Part shown: positions 16,899 through 25,895 of the stretch, one piece after another
How the letters are laid out: each line of letters starts with the position of its first letter
Position numbering within the stretch: position 1 is the stretch's first letter
Assembly: GCA_022361075.1 (NCBI GenBank)
Contig: JAKSBQ010000035.1
Coordinates: forward strand, 1 to 38,435
Length of the DNA: 38,435 bases
Direction of reading: 5' to 3'
Source of the DNA: Opitutales bacterium
GTDB lineage: Bacteria; Verrucomicrobiota; Verrucomicrobiia; Opitutales; JAFGAQ01
Translations under genes and position numbers: made by a program
Notes under the pieces: model-generated
Database searches by the model: none
What the model saw: only the letters and a program-made list of their open reading frames with translations
Told to the model about the DNA's origin: nothing

Positions 16899-17894
16899 AT
16901 GAAATTCATTATGAGTTGGCTGATTGTTTCTACTATTTTCACGATACATGTGAATGGTCATGACCTTGAGAAAACAGTTTTTCCGAAGCTATCGGGTCCT
17001 TATCTCGGTCAGGAATCTCCTGGGAAAACTGCTAAGATTTTTGCGCCAAGCGTGATTTCGACGGAACTCCATGATGATGCTTCACCTGCATTTAATGAAG
17101 ATGGGACCGAGGTCTTTTTTAGAATAGTTTTCAAATCCAAGGGCATAAGCTACGGCAAAATATTCACCTCCAAACTGATGGATGGTTTATGGAGTAAACC
17201 AGTCATTGCTCCGTTTTGTGACAAACGCATGTGGGGCAGAGTGAACTTTGCTCCAGATGGACAACGTCTCTATACTTCTGTCAACACGGCTAAAGGAGCT
17301 GGATTTGATATGGATCCTGTTTATGTCGATCTAGTCGACGGTCGTTGGGAAGATGCAGTAGTAATTAAAGATCTGCGAACATCGAATCATGAGTTCGGGA
17401 TGTTTGAAACCAGGGATTCGCAAGTGCACTGGACCTCTGAAGATGCCTTGGACGGTTCAATAAAACGTCATTATACAACTCAGATAACAGGTAAGGGGTT
17501 TTCAGAAATTGAGGAAGTCTATACTTTTCCTGAAGGCGCAATTATCGATTGTTTTGCGCCAGATGGTAGCTACGCGATTTTTAGTAAAAATGTCGCTCCT
17601 CGTGACCGTGATTTGTTTGTCAGTTTTAGAGAGATTTCAGGTGAGTGGAGTGATCCCGTTAATCTTGGGCCTAGTGTGAATTCCGAACGGTTCGAGAAAT
17701 CCGCAGCGATTTCCATGGATGGAAAATATCTCTTTTTTGTGAGTAATCGGCGAGGTGAACAAGCACAGCCCAGAAGGTTATGGGATTCGGAACTGTTTAC
17801 AGAACTTCAACGCATCTGGCGGTGTGATGTCTACTGGGTGGAAACTACTGTGATTGATGATCTCAAACGGGAATATTGGGCAGGAAATAAATGA
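16899..17894 (+). CDS. Exported PD40 / TolB-like beta-propeller protein
   Basis: 331 residues from ATG 16899, chosen because GAGGAA lies six bases before it; the frame also opens at GTG 16887. A signal peptide (about 1-20) precedes repeats of the PD40 type: ASPAFNEDGTEVFF, VNFAPDGQRLYTS, IIDCFAPDGSYAIFSK and AAISMDGKYLFFVS. This gives a propeller without enzymatic motifs. It is sandwiched between GH97 (eight bases before) and a serine hydrolase (overlapping four bases), so it probably serves the same substrate, for example by binding it. That role is inferred from position only. Confidence 0.72.
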   Translation: MKFIMSWLIVSTIFTIHVNGHDLEKTVFPKLSGPYLGQESPGKTAKIFAPSVISTELHDDASPAFNEDGTEVFFRIVFKSKGISYGKIFTSKLMDGLWSKPVIAPFCDKRMWGRVNFAPDGQRLYTSVNTAKGAGFDMDPVYVDLVDGRWEDAVVIKDLRTSNHEFGMFETRDSQVHWTSEDALDGSIKRHYTTQITGKGFSEIEEVYTFPEGAIIDCFAPDGSYAIFSKNVAPRDRDLFVSFREISGEWSDPVNLGPSVNSERFEKSAAISMDGKYLFFVSNRRGEQAQPRRLWDSELFTELQRIWRCDVYWVETTVIDDLKREYWAGNK

Positions 17895-19123
17895 TGAAAT
17901 CAAAAATTAATATGACGAATAGGAACCTACGTAGTTTAGTCTTAAGCTATTTGGTTATCTGTGGTGGTGCATTCTTTTCGCTAAATCTATCTGCAGCTTC
18001 GAGTTTAAAAGTCTTTCAATCAAACCTCGAAAGTCTGGATGCCTTTTGGGAGGACAAGGTTCAGGTTGGTAGAATCGCTGGTGTGGAGTACCTTTTAGCC
18101 GATGAAAGCAAAATACTGAGGCATGAAGCTATCGGATTCCGTGACTTGGAGAACAAGGAGAAATTGGAGTTGAATAGTATTTTTAGGCTATATTCTACGA
18201 CAAAACCTATTACGAAAGCAGCTGTGCTAATCCTTGCGGATCAAGGGCAATTAGCGCTCGAAGATCCGGTTTACAAATTCATCCCTGAATTTAAGGATAT
18301 ACGGGTATTAAATTCAGATGGTTCAAAGAAAACCATTCCTTTGAAGCGAGACGTTACCGTGTTTGATTTGTTGGTCTACCTGGGTGGCACTGGTTACATC
18401 GAAGAATATTGGGAAGAAGCAAAAGTTACTGAAGCAAAGACCCTCAAAGAACGTGTTGAAAGGATAAATTCATATCCTTTACAGAACCAACCGGGAGAAG
18501 CTTTCCTGTATGGTGTGCAATCAGACGTTCTTGCTTACATTGTTGAAGTTGTTGCGGGTAGACCTTTTAACGAATTCCTCGAAGATCGTCTTTTTACTCC
18601 TTTGGAAATGCATGACACGGGATATCTCGTGCCAAGCAGCAAAAGAGAGCGTCATGTCCCAAGGTATCGTTTTAACAGAGAAGAGAAAAGAGTCGAACTC
18701 AGGGATGGGGTGGATGATAGCATACATGTTAAGCCAATCACCTGCTTTCGGGGGAGCACGGATCTAGTATCCACAGTTAGCGATTACATGAATTTCGCTC
18801 GCATGCTCTTGAATGACGGAGTTCATAAAAACTCAAGAGTCCTTAGTAAGAAGGCGGCTGATTTGTTGACCACCAATCATTTGCCCGAACATTTAATCGG
18901 AAGCCATCGATCCATTCGAGAAAATGGTTGGGGAATGGGTGGTGCTGTAGTCGTTGACGATAAGCATGCGTTTCCCAAGGGCACCTATTTTAAATCCGGC
19001 GGTGATAACAAAATGATTTGGGTGGATAAGCGGAATAAATTGATCGGGGTGATTCTATACCATACCAACGGGCAGTATTACCTCATTAATCGATTTGTGA
19101 GAGAGATTTACCAGGAAGAATGA
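17891..19123 (+). CDS. Class C beta-lactamase-fold serine hydrolase (esterase-like)
   Basis: 410 residues with an N-terminal signal (about 12-36). YSTTK gives the nucleophile Ser102 and Lys105 of the SxxK motif. YGVQSDVLAYIVEVVAG occupies the YxN/YxS region, and SGGDNKM lies where the KTG-like motif is expected. The family includes EstB-type esterases, D-aminopeptidases and beta-lactamases. The absence of a clear KTG argues against a resistance enzyme, and an esterase or transacylase is more likely. It overlaps the PD40 gene by four bases (ATGA) and is the last gene of the GH97 unit. No clear terminator follows. Confidence 0.82.
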   Translation: MMKSKINMTNRNLRSLVLSYLVICGGAFFSLNLSAASSLKVFQSNLESLDAFWEDKVQVGRIAGVEYLLADESKILRHEAIGFRDLENKEKLELNSIFRLYSTTKPITKAAVLILADQGQLALEDPVYKFIPEFKDIRVLNSDGSKKTIPLKRDVTVFDLLVYLGGTGYIEEYWEEAKVTEAKTLKERVERINSYPLQNQPGEAFLYGVQSDVLAYIVEVVAGRPFNEFLEDRLFTPLEMHDTGYLVPSSKRERHVPRYRFNREEKRVELRDGVDDSIHVKPITCFRGSTDLVSTVSDYMNFARMLLNDGVHKNSRVLSKKAADLLTTNHLPEHLIGSHRSIRENGWGMGGAVVVDDKHAFPKGTYFKSGGDNKMIWVDKRNKLIGVILYHTNGQYYLINRFVREIYQEE

Positions 19124-19346
19124 TGGTAATCATATTTTCGATTGCTCCTCTCGCCGAGATGGAAGCTATGAGATAGGTGATCTACACACTAGCCTTCATT
19201 AGGACGGAAATGGTCATGACCTGCTGGGTGGAATTTGATTATTGGTGATCTGAAGATAGGAACTTTGAGGCAGAAACAAATCTATAAAATCAGCTGTACA
19301 AACGACAATCACTGACGCTCGCAGTCTGCCCGGAAGTTAGGTCGTT

Positions 19347-20141
19347 TTAAGGAATCAAAAAGAGTTGTGTGGATTTCCTGTCTTTGGATTCCTTTTTCCA
19401 CTTTTGGAATTGAGCGTTCATAAGCTCCACCGCATTGAGTCCGGCGTCATCCCTCTCCAATCCATAAACGGCCAGAGATAGAAAGGGGTGTTGTGGCTTA
19501 TCGTTTTTTTTATAGACGGCCATTGCGGAAGATGTTGCGGTCTGCTCTCCGCAACGGTGATCACCGCCTGCTTTGCTAGCTGCTAGTAGTGCTGCCATCA
19601 AACGCTCTTCTAGGGACAGACTTCCATCCTCTACAAAGGCATCATATGCAGCGCTCAGAACGTTTTCGTTAACCAGCGTATTTCCCTGAATAGAAAACGT
19701 TCTTTCTGTAAGTGAACCATTCCATTCAGGGATATCTTTGCCGGAGTGGGCAAGTGACTGCGATTCAGTATGTTGATCGCCTGGGAACACAGCGATACCA
19801 TATTGGTGAAGATCTGGTTCATCGGGTTCCTCGCTCAGCTCTTCGAGAATATCTGTCGCATTACTTTCCGTGCCTAAGAGCTTGAACGCTTTGTTTCTGA
19901 CCTTCGGGTTGCTTTTGGCCTGAACTACTATTGCTCCTTTGCCCGGAATTGCTTTCGCGATTCCATGAACACGAAAAGTACAACTTGCGACCGCATATCC
20001 CACGTCTCCCGTTTCAGGATCGACCGCGACGATTGACCACGTTGCGTGGCCCTTCATGCTCAAAACGACCGCGAAAAAGAACACAATAACCTTCCGGTAA
20101 TTTGATAATGACGACATGCACGAGAGCCAGGATGGGTTCAT
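19347..20141 (-). CDS. DUF1028 family protein, exported
   Basis: About 264 residues from ATG 20141 (ATG 20117 is an alternative; the frame continues to 20222 without a signal). After a hydrophobic leader (VIVFFFAVVLS) the family opening ATWSIVAVDPETGDVGYAVA is exact. Then come the family's GAIVVQAKSNP and FSIQGNTLVNENV segments and the acidic C-terminal region with CGEQTATSSAMAVY. DUF1028 proteins have an Ntn-hydrolase-like fold and are suspected hydrolases, without a proven substrate. The gene stands alone, convergent with the serine hydrolase. Confidence 0.85.
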   Translation of the reverse strand: MNPSWLSCMSSLSNYRKVIVFFFAVVLSMKGHATWSIVAVDPETGDVGYAVASCTFRVHGIAKAIPGKGAIVVQAKSNPKVRNKAFKLLGTESNATDILEELSEEPDEPDLHQYGIAVFPGDQHTESQSLAHSGKDIPEWNGSLTERTFSIQGNTLVNENVLSAAYDAFVEDGSLSLEERLMAALLAASKAGGDHRCGEQTATSSAMAVYKKNDKPQHPFLSLAVYGLERDDAGLNAVELMNAQFQKWKKESKDRKSTQLFLIP

Positions 20142-20299
20142 TTTCTTAGGCTGTAATTTTGGGTTTAGTTTCCGACGGTTAATCTTGTGAAGTTCTCTAT
20201 CAAACAAACATGGGAAGATCAAAATCGAAGCTTCTCATGTTCAATTCGGTCAACGACAGAACATGAAGCTAGGGCAAACGCGGTTTATGATAACCTAGA

Positions 20300-20674
20300 C
20301 TAAACTTGCGATAAGTCCTCCGCAATCATCAAACCGTTTCCGTCGGGGTCAAAGAACGCGGCAACCTTTACCATTCCCTCAACTTCAATAGTTTCTCCGT
20401 CAAATTGGACTCCTTCTTTCTCCAGAGCCTGTCGCGATTCATCGAAGTTTGCTACACCAAACACGGGCATCGTGTTGCCCTTCTTTACTTCTTGAGCATC
20501 TCCCAGACCGATTGTCACTCCAGGAGTATTTGTAGAAAGTTCAGTCCAACCTGCTTCATCGATCGAACATATCTCTTCAAATCCTAAATGCTTTTTATAC
20601 CAGGCGGCGGAGGTGGTCCTATCTTTCACTGAAAGGGCAATAGTAATGGTGTGATCAGGTGTTATAGTTGCCAT
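20300..20674 (-). CDS. VOC-family (glyoxalase/bleomycin-resistance-like) protein
   Basis: 124 residues with the paired beta-alpha-beta-beta-beta modules of the vicinal oxygen chelate superfamily. Module one contains TTSAAWYKKHLGFEE, and module two ends in VAAFFDPDGNGLMIAED, the usual metal-binding glutamate strand. It may be a glyoxalase-like enzyme, a dioxygenase or a drug-binding protein. It is divergent from a winged-helix regulator across 46 bp, the classic arrangement for an enzyme controlled by its neighbour. The enzyme's substrate is not evident. Confidence 0.82.
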   Translation of the reverse strand: MATITPDHTITIALSVKDRTTSAAWYKKHLGFEEICSIDEAGWTELSTNTPGVTIGLGDAQEVKKGNTMPVFGVANFDESRQALEKEGVQFDGETIEVEGMVKVAAFFDPDGNGLMIAEDLSQV

Positions 20675-20720
20675 AATGATGATCTTTAATTAATGTTATA
20701 AAATATAGTAAATATACAAA
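20675..20720. promoter_or_regulatory. Divergent AT-rich promoter/operator region
   Basis: The 46 bp between the VOC gene and the winged-helix regulator gene are almost entirely A and T. They contain the dyad GTA-AATA-TAC (20708-20717) just before the regulator's ATG. Both promoters and an autoregulatory operator are expected here. No spaced -35/-10 pair is certain. Confidence 0.4.
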
Positions 20721-21272
20721 ATGAACAAAAATCAACTCGTCAACATATGTTCTCGGACTTGGTCGCTCACGGCGCTGGGACTCATGGCGAGCGGTGTCAA
20801 AGCGAGAGTATCCCCACTGGCAGCAGCGGCAGGTTGCGGTCGCAACGCTATGGGTGCCAGTGTGGAGCACTTGGTTCAGCTAGGTTTATTGGAAAGGAAT
20901 CCGGGCCATGGTCATCCGCTTCGGCCTGAATTTCGATTGACTCATGATGGCGAAAATCTGGCGGAGTGGGCTGCGCAGTTAGTGGGTTGTATGCGATCTG
21001 AATACGACAAAGTGTTGTTTCGGAACAAATGGTCTTTACCCTTGATTAGTTGTTTGCCTGAGGAACGAAGATACTCGGAAATTCGGAGAGAGCTCATTCC
21101 TGTTACCGATAGAGCCTTATCGAATTGTTTGAGTAATTTGACGGACCATTCATGGGTGAAACGGAAGGTAAGTAACCGCATTTCTCCACCCACCGTTGCC
21201 TACCGAACTGTTAATCTTGGTCAAGTGGTGCACAATCACGTCATGAACATGCCTGATCTTAAGGTTGCCTGA
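20721..21272 (+). CDS. Double winged-helix transcriptional regulator, HxlR-like C-terminal half
   Basis: 183 residues. The first half (about 1-85) is a winged helix with VSPLAAAAGCGRNAMGASVE and LVQLGLLERNPG. The second half (about 95-175) has the HxlR layout (KWSLPLISCLPEERRYSEIR, then ALSNCLSNLTDHSWVKRKV). The usual HxlR N-terminal cysteine motif is not seen in the second half. Tandem winged helices of this kind are unusual, since HxlR proteins are normally about 110 residues and dimerise. It is divergent from the VOC gene and probably represses it and itself. Confidence 0.72.
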   Translation: MNKNQLVNICSRTWSLTALGLMASGVKARVSPLAAAAGCGRNAMGASVEHLVQLGLLERNPGHGHPLRPEFRLTHDGENLAEWAAQLVGCMRSEYDKVLFRNKWSLPLISCLPEERRYSEIRRELIPVTDRALSNCLSNLTDHSWVKRKVSNRISPPTVAYRTVNLGQVVHNHVMNMPDLKVA

Positions 21273-21304
21273 ATTGTAGGGTTACGGATCAGAAGTGTTC
21301 AGTT

Positions 21305-23047
21305 TCACCCTTCACTTTCGCTATTATAAATCCATCGGATCTGTTCGTCGCTTAGTGTAGTTGCGAATATTTTCACATCATCGATTGAACCCCTGAAGTA
21401 ACGTTTGTCGTCCTGTTGGTAACCTATGTACAGAGGACTTTCGTCGACGATGAAAGGATGCACATGGTTGATATGGGAAGTGGGTTTTCCGTTGATGTAG
21501 AGTTTCACCCAACCTTCTCGTGCGTGGATTACTGCTGCCATATGAATCCATTCGTTCCCAAACTCGTGACCGCTCGACCACAGATCAAACCAAGCCTTGT
21601 CACGTTCTTCATGATTGGCGTTTGTGTATTGGGTGAAGCCCCACTCTCCGTCCTTACTTCCGAAGCCAATGCGCCATTGGGAGTGTTTGTCGCCTAGGTT
21701 GGACTTTGCGAGCCAAGCCATCCACTTTTTGTCTGGATGATCCGTTTTGATCCAGCAAGTTGTTGTGAAAGCGTAGTGTTTCTCGATTCCCTTGCACTCT
21801 GGGATTTTGATGTAGTCGGAAGTTCCGTTGAGCGTAAGTGCGGAGTTGATCTTACCGTGTCGATTCGTTGTCGGTTTGCAGCCATTCAGTTGCCCGTCGT
21901 AACCACCGACTGAATCGACAGCGTTTCCATTCAAATCGTAAGAAGCCAATAATCCGTTTTGTACACTTTGCCCGAGTCGAGTTTCTTTGTTTTGGGTCAT
22001 CCAGTTGATGTGAATGGAGGTGTATGCGGTAGACGCACACGCGACGAGCATGAACAGTGGTAAGATGAGGCTGCCTTTTTTAAGTGAGAAAGATGGTTTT
22101 TGAGCGGGATCACACAGCCTCTGGATTCGCGAACTGAAGGAGCCTCTACTTATTCCAATCAAAAACTGTTTACCTGTGATTTGAGTGTTTTTCTGCAGTG
22201 TAACCAATGCCTTTGCATAAGTAAATCGATTGCCAACGTACTGAGCAGCAATCTCGTCGCAGCAGCATTCTCGTTCGTCTTTGAGAAGGGATAGCAGCCA
22301 ACCCGCAAATGGATTCATGAAAAATAATGCTTCAACGATCACTAGGAGAAGATTCATGAATGCATCGCACCGCTCCACGTGAGCTATTTCATGCATGATT
22401 ACCGAGCGCAGTTGAGAGTGATCGTTCTCCTCAATGAGCTGAGTTGGAAGCACAATGTGAGGATGTAAAAATCCAAAAATAAAAGGACTGCGAATATCCG
22501 GACGTGCGACGAACTGGATACGGTGCATCTTGAATTGAATAATCGAGTCATTCACCCACTCCTTCAACATGTGTTCGGGAATCTTTTGGGCCTTTCTTAC
22601 GAAGGAGCGTAGATAAATCCAAGAATAGATGTGCCGGGCCAGGTTGCCGAATACAAAGATCATCCAAATCGCTCCGATCGCATAGCTCGTTATTCGAAGC
22701 AGCTGTTCGATTTCATAGAAGATAATGAACTGATCGGAGGACTGTTTGTATTCCTTTCCGATCCATTTGTTCTTCATGTTGAACATGTCATCGACTACTA
22801 CGAGTGTGTTTGCTGTTTTCTCGTGGACGAAATGCTCTATTACTTTGTAGTTCCAGGCTAGGATTACCGAGACAAGAAGCAGTGCTAACAGTGAGTGCCA
22901 AGCGACGGCGTAGCGTTCATGTGGAGTGAGTTTAGTATGGAAGCTAAAAAACCTGGAAAGAACGAACATCAGGACCAAAGCGAGCCAGAGAGAGTGGAGG
23001 ACAAACCACCCAAACATCGGCAATGCGTTATCCAGAAATTCCGTCAT
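21305..23047 (-). CDS. M56 (BlaR1-like) membrane metallopeptidase with C-terminal LamG domain
   Basis: 580 residues. About five hydrophobic segments (residues 12-32, 49-66, 119-138, 226-247 and about 330-350) surround a cytosolic zinc-peptidase loop with His219-Glu220-Ile-Ala-His223, as in BlaR1/MecR1. Instead of a penicillin-binding sensor, the part after the last helix (about 365-578) is a LamG / concanavalin-like sandwich (LNGTSDYIKIPECKGIEKHY, then VKLYINGKPTSH, then YFRGSIDDVKIF). This suggests sensing of a glycan or polymer outside the cytosol. Its start overlaps blaI by four bases, making a repressor/sensor-protease pair that should cleave or release the repressor. Confidence 0.82.
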   Translation of the reverse strand: MTEFLDNALPMFGWFVLHSLWLALVLMFVLSRFFSFHTKLTPHERYAVAWHSLLALLLVSVILAWNYKVIEHFVHEKTANTLVVVDDMFNMKNKWIGKEYKQSSDQFIIFYEIEQLLRITSYAIGAIWMIFVFGNLARHIYSWIYLRSFVRKAQKIPEHMLKEWVNDSIIQFKMHRIQFVARPDIRSPFIFGFLHPHIVLPTQLIEENDHSQLRSVIMHEIAHVERCDAFMNLLLVIVEALFFMNPFAGWLLSLLKDERECCCDEIAAQYVGNRFTYAKALVTLQKNTQITGKQFLIGISRGSFSSRIQRLCDPAQKPSFSLKKGSLILPLFMLVACASTAYTSIHINWMTQNKETRLGQSVQNGLLASYDLNGNAVDSVGGYDGQLNGCKPTTNRHGKINSALTLNGTSDYIKIPECKGIEKHYAFTTTCWIKTDHPDKKWMAWLAKSNLGDKHSQWRIGFGSKDGEWGFTQYTNANHEERDKAWFDLWSSGHEFGNEWIHMAAVIHAREGWVKLYINGKPTSHINHVHPFIVDESPLYIGYQQDDKRYFRGSIDDVKIFATTLSDEQIRWIYNSESEG

Positions 23048-23439
23048 TCTTTTTTATTCATTTCCTGTTTTTCACAGTTATCGATAAATTCGCGGATGCG
23101 TTCGAGCTCTGACGAATCGATGGTCTGGCTGGATAGTGCCCGCATCACTAACTTTTCTGCGGAACCGGCAAAAAGCTTGTTCTTAAGGTCTTCAATAATA
23201 CTAGCTTCGACTTGTTCCTCCTTTTTTGAAGGAAAATAAATATGTGTTCGCGAAGACTGATCACGGTGTAACAACCCCTTTTCGTGCATGATCTGCATGA
23301 GCTTCAGGGTGGTCGTGTAACCTCGCTCACCATCTTTATCAATTTGTTCGTGCACCTTTCTAACCGAACAAGGCCCTTGCTCCCATAAAACCTTAAGGAT
23401 CTCCAACTCACGACCGGTGGTTTTATACAGGTTGCTCAT
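23044..23439 (-). CDS. BlaI/MecI/CopY-family repressor
   Basis: 131 residues. The N-terminal winged helix (about 5-80) shows TGRELEILKVLWEQGPCSVR, then YTTTLKLMQIMHEKGLLHRD, the standard BlaI-family recognition segment. A helical C-terminal dimerisation tail follows. These repressors are inactivated by cleavage once the partner M56 sensor is triggered; the partner overlaps it by four bases downstream. The preceding 209-bp spacer should contain the operators. No classic TACA-TGTA dyad is visible there, only the palindrome GCATATATGC at 23531-23540. Confidence 0.88.
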   Translation of the reverse strand: MSNLYKTTGRELEILKVLWEQGPCSVRKVHEQIDKDGERGYTTTLKLMQIMHEKGLLHRDQSSRTHIYFPSKKEEQVEASIIEDLKNKLFAGSAEKLVMRALSSQTIDSSELERIREFIDNCEKQEMNKKE

Positions 23440-23648
23440 CAGTTCCAGTTAGGAATCTGTCGGACGATGAGTCAACGAAAGAGTTCGTAATTAATAGGAT
23501 GTTGATGCAGGTGATTAAGTCTCTGGCAAAGCATATATGCACGGCAACGAAGTGCTAGTCGCGATAAGCATAGGGCAAGATCACTTGTTTCACTCGCTTT
23601 GTGCTATCTTGAGTATCCTGTAAATCCTGACTAAACGAATCTGCTTTT

Positions 23649-25781
23649 CTACCCTTCCCACTGAATTGGAAGACTTATGAAAAACTGAGCGCCTTCGTTC
23701 TCCTTACTTTCAACCCAAGTCTTTCCGTTCAACAATTCCACCAGTTGCTTAACGATGGCTAAGCCGAGACCGACCGTGCTTTCACCTCCGGTGGGTGTGT
23801 TCGATGTTCGTTTATATTTTTGAAAGATTGTTTCTTGATCTTCTTTTGGAATTCCCGGACCCTCATCGCAGATGGATATCAGGACTTCATCATCCTGGGT
23901 CACTGCGTTTATGCGGATAGTCTTATACTTTGGGGAGTATTTAATCGCATTAGACAAAATATTCTCGATTGCTTGAGTCAGCATCATGCGATCCGTCTTA
24001 ATCGTTGGCAGTGAAGCTTCGATTTTAGTTTCCAACTTTTGCCCCTTTCTTTTCAAGTGGAACTCATGGTTGTGGGTTGTTTTTTCCATCACCTCCTTTA
24101 AATCCACATCTGCAATCTGTGGTTTAATGGCACCTTGTTCGAGTTGGTCCGCATTTTGCAGCAGTAAGATAATCTCATTCATTCGATCCGCAGAATCGAT
24201 AATATCCCTCCCCAGCTCTGATAGTTGCTTGGATTCGATGTCCTCCGACGAATCCGATAGAATTTGCCCAATGCCCATTTGTGTGGAAAGTGGGTTCCTT
24301 AAGTCATGGACGACAATGCTGAGAATTTCGTCCTTTTCTTTATTCAACTCTTCCAGCCTTAGATTAGTTTTAACTAGGTCTGTATTCGTTTGATCGAGTA
24401 ATGTCTTTTGTCGCTGAATATTTTGGGTCAATTTTCGTTCAATCACTACCTTTCTAAGCAGCATGATTACTGCCACCAAAAATCCTACGAGGGCGGCAAC
24501 CATCAGGTTTCTCAGTTTCGACTCTGATTTTCTGAGCTGTTCCGTAATCGCCAATTCATCCTTTATGCTTTCGGTTTTGATCTTTTGTGCTATCGCAATT
24601 GACTCCGCGAGTTCTTTCTCTGCTTTTAGTAACTCAATCTGTTGTTCCTTTTTTTCGGTTTCGAAACGAACATTAAAGAGAATGGATTCTGCTTTCGCAC
24701 TGTTTGAATTGATTTCCTTTTCTTGTTGGCTCATTTCGAGCTGCAGTCGCAGTGCTTGCTCAAATTTGCCTTGGGTTTTGTAGAGTTCAAATAGTGCAGC
24801 CTGGGTATCAATTTTCTCGGCGGCATCATTTAAATCGAATGCAAATTTAAGAGATTTACGGAGGGCGCTTTCAGCTTCAATATGAAGCTCTTTTCCCATC
24901 AAAGCCCTTCCTAGGTGGCGATGAATGCGCGCTAAAAAATAAGTGTTGTTTTGTTCTATTGCGGATTCCATCGACTCGTTCGCTAACTCAATTGCGCGAT
25001 CGTAGTTTCCTTTTCGCATTTCAAGATCGGCAATATTGCTCAAAACCACCAACTTCGAAAATTTGCTACCATTCTTGATATGATAGGTATAAGTGTTTTG
25101 TAACAGGGCTTCAGACTCTTCAAATTTGCCTTGCTCCAGTAGAATCAATCCAATGTTTCCTTGAAGTAAATAGTAGTGAGGATTCTTCTTATCCAAGCGT
25201 GAGATCGCTAACCTCAAATACTTCTCACTGAGTTCCCAGTTTTTGAGCCTCCAGTAGCAAATTGCCAAATTATTGAGGGTCGACAGTAGGCTTTCATGGT
25301 CTTCGATGCTCTTGCCGTATTGATAGGACTCCTGAAGAATTTTAATCGCATCTTCGTATGCTCGGAGTTTGATGTAGACTGCCCCAATTGTAGAGGTGGC
25401 TCTTGCCATGAGCCGCATGTTCTCCAATTTGAATGCAACTAATCTGGACTTTTCAGCATATTCCAGAGCGAGAAATACTTCATCACGGTCTAGGTAAACC
25501 AAAGCCCTCAAAGCGTCTACTTCACAGCGCAGGGCCTGATTTGGATACTGATCAAGGATCTCATACGCCTCTTCCAGATTATTCAGCTTCTGATCTATTT
25601 TCTTCAGTCGATTGAATTCAACCGATTGATTTATCAACTCGCGAGCCCGTTCATGTGCGTTTTCAGCCGTAAGTTCGAAACAGGATTCAGGCGATTCTTC
25701 ATTCGCATCGGCAAAAGTCGTAGTAATGCCAATGAAGAACAGTAGGGTTGCTAAAGAAGTGTGATAGATTCGGTTAAGCAT
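23649..25781 (-). CDS. TPR-containing sensor histidine kinase (orphan)
   Basis: 710 residues: signal peptide (about 1-24), about seven tetratricopeptide repeats in the periplasm (about 60-350), coiled coil (about 360-420), one transmembrane helix (about 424-443), a second coiled coil, a HisKA domain with phospho-acceptor His492 in VVHDLRNPLST, and a HATPase domain. The ATPase has N-box Asn607/Asn611, DEGPGIP and GLGLAIVKQL. Domain order matches verrucomicrobial and Bacteroidetes 'TPR-HK' sensors. No receiver gene is adjacent. It is 209 bp upstream of blaI on the same strand but probably separately transcribed. The signal sensed is unknown. Confidence 0.88.
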   Translation of the reverse strand: MLNRIYHTSLATLLFFIGITTTFADANEESPESCFELTAENAHERARELINQSVEFNRLKKIDQKLNNLEEAYEILDQYPNQALRCEVDALRALVYLDRDEVFLALEYAEKSRLVAFKLENMRLMARATSTIGAVYIKLRAYEDAIKILQESYQYGKSIEDHESLLSTLNNLAICYWRLKNWELSEKYLRLAISRLDKKNPHYYLLQGNIGLILLEQGKFEESEALLQNTYTYHIKNGSKFSKLVVLSNIADLEMRKGNYDRAIELANESMESAIEQNNTYFLARIHRHLGRALMGKELHIEAESALRKSLKFAFDLNDAAEKIDTQAALFELYKTQGKFEQALRLQLEMSQQEKEINSNSAKAESILFNVRFETEKKEQQIELLKAEKELAESIAIAQKIKTESIKDELAITEQLRKSESKLRNLMVAALVGFLVAVIMLLRKVVIERKLTQNIQRQKTLLDQTNTDLVKTNLRLEELNKEKDEILSIVVHDLRNPLSTQMGIGQILSDSSEDIESKQLSELGRDIIDSADRMNEIILLLQNADQLEQGAIKPQIADVDLKEVMEKTTHNHEFHLKRKGQKLETKIEASLPTIKTDRMMLTQAIENILSNAIKYSPKYKTIRINAVTQDDEVLISICDEGPGIPKEDQETIFQKYKRTSNTPTGGESTVGLGLAIVKQLVELLNGKTWVESKENEGAQFFISLPIQWEG

Positions 25782-25895
25782 TATTTAGCTTCGCCCTTTA
25801 TCGTCTTATTTGGCGTCAGCTGAAAGTAAAATATGAATATGTTTTTGCATCGACAACATTCTTCTAACTATAAAGTCAGTTTCTGACCTAAGAAA

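Noticed and set aside
17891-19123. Antibiotic-resistance beta-lactamase
   Set aside because: SxxK is present but no convincing YxN or KTG motif; the context is a carbohydrate operon, so an esterase-like hydrolase is preferred.
19124-19346. tRNA or small RNA gene between the serine hydrolase and DUF1028 genes
   Set aside because: No cloverleaf, no T-tailed hairpin; only a widely spaced AAACGAC/GTCGTTT pair that is likely chance or a very weak terminator.
23440-23648. Classic BlaI operator (TACA-TGTA dyad) upstream of blaI
   Set aside because: Not found; only the generic palindrome GCATATATGC is present, which is too weak to call.
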